Source: an uncultured Collinsella sp. (GTDB taxonomy: Bacteria; Actinomycetota; Coriobacteriia; Coriobacteriales; Coriobacteriaceae). Taken from it: 64,000 nucleotides of DNA. Where the stretch lies: positions 1 to 64,000 of the forward strand of contig CAAGCF010000040.1 in the NCBI GenBank assembly GCA_900768265.1. The letters run 5' to 3'. Below, piece by piece: positions 52,860-60,225 of the stretch. Position numbers and translations under genes: made by a program. Each line of letters opens with the position of its first letter. Within the stretch, counting starts at the first letter, position 1. Below the pieces are notes generated by a model. It saw nothing but the letters and a program-made list of their open reading frames with translations. It did no database searches and was not told where the DNA came from.

Positions 52860-53243
52860 GTGGCGGGAAAAGGGCGTGAAAAGCTAACCAAGGAGGGCAT
52901 CAACGATGCCATCAAACTGTGCCGTGTCGGAATGACCGACAAGGACATCGCCGCATACCTCGGGGTCGCGCCGCAGACGTTTTCCCGCTGGATCAACCAT
53001 CCGAGCACCGAGAATCAACGCGAACTTTGTGAAGCCATGAAAAAGGGTGAGGTGGAGCGCAAGGCGGCGCTTGTGATGCGCGTCATGGAGGCATCGGACA
53101 AGAGCTGGCAGGCGGCGGCGTGGCTGCTTGAGCGCAAGTACCCGAGCGAGTTCGCCAAGCCCGTGAGGCCCGTCGAGGACCGTTCCGCCGAGAGGGACGA
53201 CGAGCGCATCAAGGGCTTCATCGAGGCGCTGGGACTCAAGTGA
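52860..53243 (+). CDS. terS: Terminase small subunit
   Basis: About 127 aa from a GTG at 52860 (AGKGREKLTKEG...). HTH: LCRVGMTDKDIAAYLGVAPQTFSRWINHP, followed by helices (KKGEVERKAALVMRVMEASDKSWQAAAWLLERKYPSEFAKP) typical of small terminases. It recognises the phage packaging site. An earlier in-frame GTG at 52770 lies inside the palindrome and is less likely; the true start is uncertain. The stop overlaps the terL start. Confidence 0.85.
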   Translation: MAGKGREKLTKEGINDAIKLCRVGMTDKDIAAYLGVAPQTFSRWINHPSTENQRELCEAMKKGEVERKAALVMRVMEASDKSWQAAAWLLERKYPSEFAKPVRPVEDRSAERDDERIKGFIEALGLK

Positions 53244-54475
53244 TGCAGGAGTTCAGCGAGAAGCAGCGGCTGCTCGCCGAATGGTGGTCGCTCGACAGGC
53301 CGACCTCCGGATGCGAGGGCGTTATCGCCGAGGGCGCCATCCGAAGTGGCAAGACGTGGGCGATGCTGACGGGGTTCCTGCTTTGGAGCCAAGGGCGCTT
53401 CTCGGGCAGCAGCTTCATCATGGCGGGCGCCTCCATCGAGACGCTCAAGCGCAACGTCGTGAGACCGATGGGGCAGATTCTGCGCCTTCTCGGGTGGTCA
53501 TGGAAGTTCAACCGCAGCGAGAACCGCATCGAGATCGGGACGAACACCTATTACCTGTTCGGCGCGAGCACCGAGAAGAGCCAGGACGTCTTGCAGGGAC
53601 TGACCGCCGCGGGATGCTACGCCGACGAGGTGGCGCTGTTCCCGCAGAGCTTCGTCGACCAGATGATTGGCCGATGCTCGGAGGATGGGTCGAAGCTCTG
53701 GTTCAACTGCAACCCCAGCTACCCGACGCACTTCTTCAAAACGGAGTACATCGATCGCGCAGACGAGCTGAACCTGCTCGTGCTGCACTTCGAGATGCAG
53801 GACAACCCCACGCTCTCACCCGAGATCGTGAGCCGCTACGAGCGCATGTACAGGGGTGTGTTCTACGACCGATACATCAGGGGCCTGTGGACGCTGGCGG
53901 AGGGACTTATCTACCCGGACTTCAAGGGCGCCCTCGAGGGCCGATATGAGGGCAGCGCCGTCAAGTACGCGGTGTCTTGCGACTACGGCACGCAAAACGC
54001 CTTCGCGGCGCTGCTGTGGGTGTTTGACGGCAAGGTGTGGCACGTGGTGGACGAGTACCGCTACTCGGGCCGCGACACGGGGCACCAGAAGACGGACGCC
54101 GACTACGTGGCCGACATGGCCGACTTCGTGGGCGGGCTGAGCAAGCCACCCCTGTTCATCATCGACCCGAGCGCCACGAGCTTCATCGCCGCGATGCGGC
54201 AGGCCGGGTTCAAGACCAAGAAGGGGCGCAACGATGTCGCGGACGGCATACGAGAGACGGGGGTGTGTTTGGGCAACGGCACGGTGCGCATCTCCGACGC
54301 CTGCGCGGGGCTGATAGGCGAGCTCGGCGGCTACTGCTGGGATGCCAAGGCGCAGGGCGACAAGCCCGTCAAGGTCGACGACCACAGCTGCGACGCGCTC
54401 CGTTACGGGGTGGCGACCATGCGCATGTACAAGCCTGCGAAAGAGCAGGTAAACCCATTCTTTGGAGGGAGGTAG
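53243..54475 (+). CDS. terL: Terminase large subunit
   Basis: 410 aa. The ATPase has Walker A EGAIRSGKTWAM and Walker B GCYADEVALF; the C-terminal RNase H-like nuclease shows SCDYGTQNAFAALLW, IIDPSATSFIAAMRQAGF and DDHSCDALRYGVATM. It drives DNA packaging and cuts concatemers. It starts in an ATGA overlap with terS. The family is the PBSX/phage_terminase_3-like type. Confidence 0.95.
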   Translation: MQEFSEKQRLLAEWWSLDRPTSGCEGVIAEGAIRSGKTWAMLTGFLLWSQGRFSGSSFIMAGASIETLKRNVVRPMGQILRLLGWSWKFNRSENRIEIGTNTYYLFGASTEKSQDVLQGLTAAGCYADEVALFPQSFVDQMIGRCSEDGSKLWFNCNPSYPTHFFKTEYIDRADELNLLVLHFEMQDNPTLSPEIVSRYERMYRGVFYDRYIRGLWTLAEGLIYPDFKGALEGRYEGSAVKYAVSCDYGTQNAFAALLWVFDGKVWHVVDEYRYSGRDTGHQKTDADYVADMADFVGGLSKPPLFIIDPSATSFIAAMRQAGFKTKKGRNDVADGIRETGVCLGNGTVRISDACAGLIGELGGYCWDAKAQGDKPVKVDDHSCDALRYGVATMRMYKPAKEQVNPFFGGR

Positions 54476-54479
54476 CGGC

Positions 54480-55904
54480 TTGTCTAAGGGGCCTTTGGTG
54501 ACCGATGGCGACCTCAAGGCGTCGGCGTCGGCGACGGCGTTCGCGGCAGATGCCATCGAGCGGCACATGTCGAGCGAGATATACCGCAACGCCGTCACCG
54601 CGAACGAGTACTACCGCCAGCACAACGTCACGATCAACCGTTTCGTGCAGAAGATCTACTCGTGCTCCGGTGCCGAGGCCGAGGACTTCACGGCCTCGAA
54701 GCTGAGGCTGGCGAGTAACCTGTTCAAGCGCCTAAACGTCCAGCGCTGCACGTACTCGCTCGGTAAGGGCGTGAGCTTCGTGGACGTCTCGGCGGGCGGC
54801 AAGGACACGACCAAGGAGGGGCTTGGCGACCGCTTCGACGACGACGTCATGGAGATGGGGCTCAAGGCGCTCATCCACGGTGTGTCATTCCCATTTTGGA
54901 ACCTCGACCACATCGACGTGTTCACCGCCGACGAGTTCTGCCCGGTGTGGGACGAGTACTCGGGGGCGCTATACGCCGGCGTGAGGTTCTGGCGGCTCGA
55001 CTCCGACCACCCGTGGCACGCGACCCTCTACGAGCAGGACGGCTACACGGAGATGGTGTCGGGCGGCAGCGGTTTCGACTTCGAGGTGACCGAGGCCAAG
55101 CGCGCCTACAAGGTCACGTATCAGGAGATACCGGCGGACGGGATGAAGCTGGCCGTCGATGCGGAGAACTACTCCCGCCTGCCCATCGTGGCGGTCTGGG
55201 GCAGCGACGCGCACCAGAGCACGCTCGTCGGCATGCGCGAGAGCATCGACGCCTACGACCTCATCAAGAGCGGCCTGGTGAACGACACGCGCGACTGCGC
55301 GCAGATCTACTGGCTCATCAACGGAGCCGGCGGCATGGACGACAGGGACCTCGACCTGTGGCGGGCGAAGCTCAAGCTGACGCACGTGGCCGAGGTCGAC
55401 GCCGAGCAGGGGCAGTCCGTGACTCCGTACACGCAGGAGGTGCCCGTCGAGGGCCGCAAGGAGACGCTGGCGCAGATCAAGGCAGACATCTACGAGGACT
55501 TCGGCGCGCTGGACGTCCACACCGTGGCGGCCGGTGCGACCAACGACCATATCGACGCGGCATACCAGCCGATGGACGAGGAGGCCGCCGAGTTTGAGCG
55601 CCACATCCGCGAGGGTATCATGGACATCCTCGCCCTCCAGGGCATCGAGGACACGCCCGTGTTCACGCACACTCGCATCAGCAACACCAAGGAGCAGGTC
55701 GAGACCGTGTGCCTGGAGGCCGAGTATCTGGACGACGAGACGATCCTGCGAAAGCTGCCGAACATCACGCCCGACGAGAGGGCGAAGATTTTGGAGCGCA
55801 AGCAGCGGGAGCAGGAGGAGCGCATGGCAGCGCTGCCGCCCGCCCTGGTGGCTAACGCGAAGGGCGCCCAGGAGGGCGACGAGGACGAGGAAGGTGATGA
55901 GTGA
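54480..55904 (+). CDS. Portal protein (SPP1 gp6-like)
   Basis: 474 aa from a TTG at 54480 (MSKGPLVTDGDLK) with GGAGGGAGG seven bases upstream; a TTG at 54462 would precede that site. Core segments are NRFVQKIYSCSGAEAEDFTASKLRLASNLFKRLN, WNLDHIDVFTADEFCPVWDEYSGALYAGVRFWR and IDAYDLIKSGLVNDTRDCAQIYWLINGAGG. It forms the dodecameric DNA gate of the capsid. The C-terminus is acidic (EGDEDEEGDE). Unusually, fibre-type genes, not the MuF gene, follow. Confidence 0.9.
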   Translation: MSKGPLVTDGDLKASASATAFAADAIERHMSSEIYRNAVTANEYYRQHNVTINRFVQKIYSCSGAEAEDFTASKLRLASNLFKRLNVQRCTYSLGKGVSFVDVSAGGKDTTKEGLGDRFDDDVMEMGLKALIHGVSFPFWNLDHIDVFTADEFCPVWDEYSGALYAGVRFWRLDSDHPWHATLYEQDGYTEMVSGGSGFDFEVTEAKRAYKVTYQEIPADGMKLAVDAENYSRLPIVAVWGSDAHQSTLVGMRESIDAYDLIKSGLVNDTRDCAQIYWLINGAGGMDDRDLDLWRAKLKLTHVAEVDAEQGQSVTPYTQEVPVEGRKETLAQIKADIYEDFGALDVHTVAAGATNDHIDAAYQPMDEEAAEFERHIREGIMDILALQGIEDTPVFTHTRISNTKEQVETVCLEAEYLDDETILRKLPNITPDERAKILERKQREQEERMAALPPALVANAKGAQEGDEDEEGDE

Positions 55905-56806
55905 TGGCGGCATTGCAGGTGCTTGACGGCGAGCTGTGGCAGTGGGACACCGGGCGCGAGGTCGAGGTTGTCGGCTGCGAGCAGGTGCATTTCGCCAAGT
56001 CGACCACGGGGACGTGCTACACGGTCGCGGTTGCCAACAGCAAGGCGAAGATTCCCGACGAGCTGCTCCAGGCGGCTGGGCGCGTGTACGCATGGGCCTA
56101 CATCACGGACGAGGCATACGGCGGACGCACGCGCATCGAGGCGCTCTGGGACGTAAAGAGGCGAGCCAAGCCCGCCGAGTACATCTACGAGCCGAGCGAC
56201 CAGCGCACCATCAAGGACGCAGAGACGGCGCGAGACGAGGCCAAGGCCGCGCAGAAGGCGGCGGAGGCCGCACGCGACAGGGCTGTCGCCGCCGAGGTCA
56301 AGGGGGCACGAGCCACGACGCTCACCTCGGGCTCGGAGGCAACGGCGACGATGGAGGGCAACGTGCTGGTCGTCGGCGTGCCGAAGGGCGACGCGCTGAG
56401 ATACAGTGACCTTACCGCCGAGCAGATCGCGGAGCTCAAGAAGCCCGCGACGGACGCGGCGGCTGGCGTGAACAAGGTCAACGACGAGTTCAAGCAGCTC
56501 AAGGCTTCTGTCGAAACGGCTGAGAAGGGCCGCGCCGACGCCGAGGCGGGTCGCAAGGAGAAAGAGACCGAGCGCGGGCAGAACGAGACGGGGCGCAAAC
56601 AGGCTGAGGCGGGGCGCAAGACCGCCGAGCAGAAGCGCGAGCAGGATTCGACCAAGGCCCTCGCCGACGCGCGGGCGGCGCTCAAGGACGCCAAGACGGC
56701 AGCCCTGAACTACCAGTCGATTATCGACTCGGCGGCTGCCGTGACGGCGCTGGGACTCAAGAAGGTAAACGGCAAGATTTGCCAAATGCGAAAGGTAGGT
56801 GCCTAA
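55904..56806 (+). CDS. Coiled-coil fibre/adaptor protein upstream of the DGR target
   Basis: 300 aa. A beta-rich N-terminal domain (residues 1-100: ALQVLDGELWQWDTGREVEVVGCEQVHFAK) resembles the head-proximal part of phage fibre or baseplate adaptor proteins. It is followed by long heptad-like stretches (ETARDEAKAAQKAAEAARDRA; AEAGRKEKETERGQNETGRKQAEAGRKTAEQKREQ), hence a trimeric or dimeric shaft. It ends two bases before the DGR target gene and probably forms the stalk that carries it. No enzyme domain is visible. Confidence 0.7.
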   Translation: MAALQVLDGELWQWDTGREVEVVGCEQVHFAKSTTGTCYTVAVANSKAKIPDELLQAAGRVYAWAYITDEAYGGRTRIEALWDVKRRAKPAEYIYEPSDQRTIKDAETARDEAKAAQKAAEAARDRAVAAEVKGARATTLTSGSEATATMEGNVLVVGVPKGDALRYSDLTAEQIAELKKPATDAAAGVNKVNDEFKQLKASVETAEKGRADAEAGRKEKETERGQNETGRKQAEAGRKTAEQKREQDSTKALADARAALKDAKTAALNYQSIIDSAAAVTALGLKKVNGKICQMRKVGA

Positions 56807-58432
56807 ATGGCCGATACGCAGGCAACCGAGCAGGCAACCGAGGGGTTCGAGTACGCGGACCCGCTGGCATCGGACAAGGCGGTATGGGCGCTTGTCGGCG
56901 CGGTGAAGAACCTGGGCGACCAGAAGGCGCTCGAGCGCGACGCCTCTACGGGCCGCTACTCCAACGAGAGCGTCGCCGCGATGGTGGACAAGCACAAGAC
57001 GGGGCTGGTGTACACGTTCCTCATCCCGGCGGGCAGCCCCACCGACATTCAGCCGATGAGCGCCGCCGCGAAGCGCGTGGCCTCCACCGAGTTCGTGCCC
57101 GCGACGGCGACGAGCGCGGCTGTCGACCCGTTCGACACCGAGGGCGGCCCGTGGTTCCACGTGTCCGCCAACGCCGGTGCCGACGCCGACGGCGTGCCGT
57201 GGGTCGAGGCCATCGACGGCGTCGACTACGGCTTCTCGCGCGTGGACAACGGACACGGCAACAACGTCTACGAGATCGCGCCGGTCGTGTGGCAGGCGGT
57301 CGAGGTGCTGACGAACGGCAACCTGCTCGTCTCGTGGTCCGACAGCCGATTCAGCGGCTCGCAGCCGAACCTCAAGGCGTTGCTGCCAGACGGCACGCTG
57401 CGACCGTACATGCTGACGCCGACGTATCCCATGAGCATCGACGCCGACGGGCGCCCGCGCTCCGTCTCGGGCGCGAAGGTCGCCAACCGCACGACGTCGC
57501 ACGACTCGCTCGTCGACCTCTGCAAGACCGCGACCACGGGCTACTCGGGCATGAGCGTCTACGACCAGTGGTATATCAACTTCCACCAGTTGACCAAGAC
57601 GCTCTGCAAGTCCTCCCAGGTGGACTTCCCGGGCTGCACGGACTTCAACATCCAGATTCACCCCGCGCTCGCCGAGACGGGCGTCACGCGCGTGGTCGTC
57701 ACCGCCGAGCAGGCGGCGAAGATTCCCGTGGGCGCGTCGATGATGTACGGCACCGACACGGGCACCACGTGCCCAGACCGAGGCGCCGCAGCCGCATACG
57801 ACGTGTTCGACGGCGCCGTTGTCGGCGGCAAGGAGACGCTCGCAGACGGCAACGTGGCGCTTCTCATGGACGTCACCAAGGCGTTCGACACGACCGTGAA
57901 CACATGGCTCCAGAGTGCGCCGTGGTGCACGGGCAACACCGATGCCCTCGTTGGCGACGGCCAGGTGGCGAAGGACGGCAAGCATCCGTTCAAGGTCGGC
58001 GGCGTCGAGACGGGGCTGGGCCTGTGGGAGTTCATGGGCGATACGCTCTTCGTCTCCGACGGCACGGGCTTCGGCATCGCGGTCAACCCCGACACACGCA
58101 ATGAGAAGAAGAACGCCGTGGCGGACGGGGTGACCCCGACGGCGGCGTGCATGCCGACGGCAGATGGCTACATGCTCGACATCCAGTTCGTCAACGGCCT
58201 TATCTTGGGAAAGGGGCTCGGCGGCTCGGCGACGACCGGTGTCGGCGACTACTTCTACTTCGACACCTCCGCCGGCAAAGTCAAAGGCACAATCCGTCTG
58301 GTTCGGTTCCTCGGCTTCCTGGGGTACGGCTCGGTTGCCGGTCTTCGTTGCGCGATCTCGTGGTACGGGTCCGGTTGGGCCGCTTGGTACTTCGTCTCCC
58401 GGCTTTCTGCTACGGGCTGTAGCCGGGGGTGA
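56807..58432 (+). CDS. DGR-diversified receptor-binding protein (C-type-lectin-like C-terminus)
   Basis: 541 aa. No signal peptide or membrane segment. The last about 130 residues look like the C-type-lectin/formylglycine-generating-enzyme-like fold of DGR targets, with GLGLWEFMGDTLFVSDGTGF and the final LVRFLGFLGYGSVAGLRCAI segment that ends in WYFVSRLS. Codons 498-534 form the variable repeat; 13 codons differ from the template, all by A substitutions, and most changed template codons are AAC or AGG. In other DGR phages such proteins sit at fibre tips and bind host receptors. Here it lies between the portal and MuF genes, an odd place for a fibre tip. Confidence 0.88.
   Translation: MADTQATEQATEGFEYADPLASDKAVWALVGAVKNLGDQKALERDASTGRYSNESVAAMVDKHKTGLVYTFLIPAGSPTDIQPMSAAAKRVASTEFVPATATSAAVDPFDTEGGPWFHVSANAGADADGVPWVEAIDGVDYGFSRVDNGHGNNVYEIAPVVWQAVEVLTNGNLLVSWSDSRFSGSQPNLKALLPDGTLRPYMLTPTYPMSIDADGRPRSVSGAKVANRTTSHDSLVDLCKTATTGYSGMSVYDQWYINFHQLTKTLCKSSQVDFPGCTDFNIQIHPALAETGVTRVVVTAEQAAKIPVGASMMYGTDTGTTCPDRGAAAAYDVFDGAVVGGKETLADGNVALLMDVTKAFDTTVNTWLQSAPWCTGNTDALVGDGQVAKDGKHPFKVGGVETGLGLWEFMGDTLFVSDGTGFGIAVNPDTRNEKKNAVADGVTPTAACMPTADGYMLDIQFVNGLILGKGLGGSATTGVGDYFYFDTSAGKVKGTIRLVRFLGFLGYGSVAGLRCAISWYGSGWAAWYFVSRLSATGCSRG
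58298..58409 (+). repeat. DGR variable repeat (VR)
   Basis: 112 bp, in frame with the target gene. It aligns without gaps to 58511-58622. Differences are at 15 positions, each an A in the template; the other 93 positions are identical and 4 of 19 template A are retained. Outside the 112 bp the similarity stops at once on both sides. The last A-free stretch CTTCGTCTCCCGG is the likely homing-initiation (IMH) end. Confidence 0.95.
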
Positions 58433-58433
58433 A

Positions 58434-58468
58434 TCAGGGCGTAGCCCTGAGAGGGGGCTGGCCCCCTC
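58434..58468 (+). other. Two tandem hairpins just after the VR
   Basis: TCAGGGC (58434-58440) pairs with GCCCTGA (58444-58450) around GTA. Next to it GAGGGGGC (58451-58458) pairs with GCCCCCTC (58461-58468) around TG (or a 7-bp stem with a CTGG loop). They start two bases after the target stop. In studied DGRs a GC-rich hairpin or cruciform with 7-8 bp arms downstream of VR improves target recognition, and this fits in place and size. It could also terminate the target transcript, but no T-run follows. Confidence 0.75.
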
Positions 58469-58510
58469 CTAACTCCAAACGGGGATTCACGGTGAGGGCG
58501 GCGCTGGTTT

Positions 58511-58622
58511 CTGGTTCAGTTCCTCGGCAACCTGAGGAACGGCTCGGTTGCCGGTCTTCGTTACGCGAACTCGAGGAACAGGTCCGGTAGGGCCACTTGG
58601 AACTTCGTCTCCCGGCAATCTG
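58511..58622 (+). repeat. DGR template repeat (TR)
   Basis: 112 bp between the target and reverse transcriptase genes. If read in the VR frame it would encode AAC (Asn) codons at five of the diversified sites plus AGG, CAG, TAC, ACT and CAA, so adenine mutation hits mostly the first two codon positions. It does not lie in a gene of its own. The 157 bases from TR to the RT start (58623-58779) contain CCCGCC/GGCGGG (near 58660) and are probably part of the template RNA used for priming. Gap 58433-58779 holds no other gene. Confidence 0.95.
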
Positions 58623-58779
58623 TCTATAAATCTCTACTTGCACCGTGTCTACCGCGCCCGCCGCTTTCTGGCGGGACGCGGCTCAGCCTGACTCCTTTGA
58701 GTGAAATTTGTCCGCAAGGCTCACGGGCTGGTAGCCGCAAGGCGAACGCTCGTATGACAGACAGAAAGAGCTTTGATCT

Positions 58780-59703
58780 ATGAAAACCTACTGCAAGGGC
58801 CTCGAGCTCACGCGTAGAAGCGTCGTCGAGGCCCTGCACCGATGGAAGAAAAGCGACTCCGGCAAGGAGAACGGCTGGCGCGTCGCCGACGAATACGGCA
58901 CCGAGACGGCGTTCGTCGACCGCATCTGGCTAGAGCTCTCGACCGAGACGCTGACGTTCGAGCCCATCCGAACCTATCTGAAACACGACCCGAACAGCGG
59001 CAAGCTGCGCGAGATAAGCGTCGAGAGCATCAAGCGGCAGGTGTGCAACTACCTGTGCGTTGGGGCACTCGAGCCGCTCCTTGCCGCCAAGGTCGGCTTC
59101 TGGCAGGTGTCGAGCGGCGTCAAGGGCAAGGGTGCGGCGCTGGGGATGCGCAAGCTCAGGCGCGCGGTTCATCGCTTCGCCTACCACGTACACGTCGACA
59201 TCCGCAACTGCTACGGCTCGATGCGGACGGCGATAGTGGAGGGTCTGGTGGCGCGCTACGTCAAGAACAGCCAAGTCCTCTACCTGCTCCATTCGCTGCT
59301 GTCGACGATGAACGGCGTCCTTATCCTCGGCAGCTACCTGTCGCTTCGGTTGGCGGCGTTCGTGATCTCGTTCGCGTACCACGCGGTCGAGGAGGCGGCG
59401 AAGGAGCGGCGCGGCAAGCGCGTGAGGCTCGCGGGATGCCAGGTGTGGTACGCCGACGACGGCTATTGTCTCGGCAACTCAAAGCGCTCGCGGGCGCCGG
59501 GTCGACTTGCGAAAGAGGCTCTGGAAACGACTGCGACGCGCGTTCGCGCGCTACATGCGCAGGCGCACCGAGCGCTTGGCGAGGCGCGTGTGCTCTTACT
59601 GGGGCTGGCTGAAAACGGCTGTCATGGAGCACCAGATGAACGTCAAGCGGTGCATATTCAACGCGGCGAGGGCCGTGGGTTAGGAGGAAAAATATGGTTG
59701 TGA
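58780..59703 (+). CDS. DGR reverse transcriptase with disrupted C-terminus
   Basis: 307 aa as read. Catalytic pieces are intact: HVHVDIRNCYGSM (Asp140) and CQVWYADDGYCLG (YADD 224-227). The RT motif 4 reads GSYLSLRLAAFV, where DGR enzymes usually have SQ. After residue 240 (GNSKRSRAPG) the frame turns into Arg/Ala-rich nonsense, while the correct-looking C-terminus (VDLRKRLWKRLRRAF ... CSYWGWLKTAVMEHQM) continues in the next frame (59501-59683). Spacing from YADD to GWLK is about 50 codons, whereas DGR RTs usually have near 100, so a deletion with frame change is suspected. The enzyme makes mutagenic cDNA from the TR RNA. No avd gene is visible beside it. Confidence 0.88.
   Translation: MKTYCKGLELTRRSVVEALHRWKKSDSGKENGWRVADEYGTETAFVDRIWLELSTETLTFEPIRTYLKHDPNSGKLREISVESIKRQVCNYLCVGALEPLLAAKVGFWQVSSGVKGKGAALGMRKLRRAVHRFAYHVHVDIRNCYGSMRTAIVEGLVARYVKNSQVLYLLHSLLSTMNGVLILGSYLSLRLAAFVISFAYHAVEEAAKERRGKRVRLAGCQVWYADDGYCLGNSKRSRAPGRLAKEALETTATRVRALHAQAHRALGEARVLLLGLAENGCHGAPDERQAVHIQRGEGRGLGGKIWL
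59501..59683 (+). pseudogene. Out-of-frame C-terminal remnant of the DGR reverse transcriptase
   Basis: Reading from 59501 gives 60 codons starting VDLRKRLWKRLRRAF and containing RRVCSYWGWLKTAVMEHQM, then stop TAG at 59681. The SYxGWLK segment is a known C-terminal feature of DGR and group II-like RTs. The stop lies exactly at the AGGAGG site of the next gene, as expected for the original gene end. It is +1 relative to the RT frame. Confidence 0.8.
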
Positions 59704-60035
59704 AGTCGGAGCGAACGGGCGAGAGGCCCGAGACGGTCGAGATCGCGGGGACCGACGTCTGGCTGCGCCGCGGCATCGCCGAGGGCGAGCGCGAGGAGCA
59801 GGGAGGCGAGGGCGGTTCCGTCAAGGTGAAGGTGTTCACCTACGAGGAGCTGCACTTCACCGACCCGACGGGCGAGCTGACGGTCGATGGCGCAAAGGCC
59901 GACTTTGACACCGTCTGGACGGCACACGAGGCGGACGGCATGAGCATGGAGGAGCAGATCGCATCGCTCCAGCAGCAGGTCGCCGACTCGCAGGCGGCCC
60001 TTCTCGAGCTCGGCGACATCGTTGGAGGTGAGTAA
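59694..60035 (+). CDS. Unknown phage structural-type protein
   Basis: 113 aa from an ATG with TAGGAGG upstream. First half beta-like with WLRRGIAEGEREEQGGEGGSVKVKVFTYEELHF; the C-terminus is helical (SMEEQIASLQQQVADSQAALLELGDIV). It does not look like an Avd protein (which is an all-helical bundle of about 120 aa). It resembles small proteins found just after fibre genes; function unknown. Confidence 0.6.
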   Translation: MVVKSERTGERPETVEIAGTDVWLRRGIAEGEREEQGGEGGSVKVKVFTYEELHFTDPTGELTVDGAKADFDTVWTAHEADGMSMEEQIASLQQQVADSQAALLELGDIVGGE

Positions 60036-60036
60036 C

Positions 60037-60147
60037 TTGGCGAAGATCTACTACCGCGCCGTGAAAAGCGGCAAGCGCACGCTCGAGAGCGTTCCCGAGC
60101 GCTGGCGCGACGAGGTGCGCCAGATGCTAGAGGCAGACGGCGAGTAG
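60037..60147 (+). CDS. Very small XkdX/CD1375-like phage protein
   Basis: 36 aa from a TTG with GGAGGTG six bases upstream. The sequence (AKIYYRAVKSGKRTLESVPER ...) fits the short peptides with IYYxAVKxGKRTLESVP that follow phage tail-fibre genes. It overlaps nothing and is followed by a terminator. Role unknown. Confidence 0.7.
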   Translation: MAKIYYRAVKSGKRTLESVPERWRDEVRQMLEADGE

Positions 60148-60149
60148 GG

Positions 60150-60181
60150 AAGGGCCCCGGCTTCGGTCGGGGCCCTTTTCC
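60150..60181 (+). terminator. Terminator after the fibre/DGR block
   Basis: AAGGGCCCCG (60150-60159) and CGGGGCCCTT (60168-60177) form a perfect 10-bp stem with an 8-nt loop, then TT. It insulates the fibre/DGR block from the MuF gene. Confidence 0.85.
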
Positions 60182-60225
60182 GTTATGCGCGGGCGACCAT
60201 GCGTGCCGACGATTGGAGGCGGCGC

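Noticed and set aside
59694..60035. DGR accessory protein Avd
   Set aside because: The 113-aa product is half beta-like and lacks the all-helical bundle of Avd; no other Avd candidate lies near the RT.
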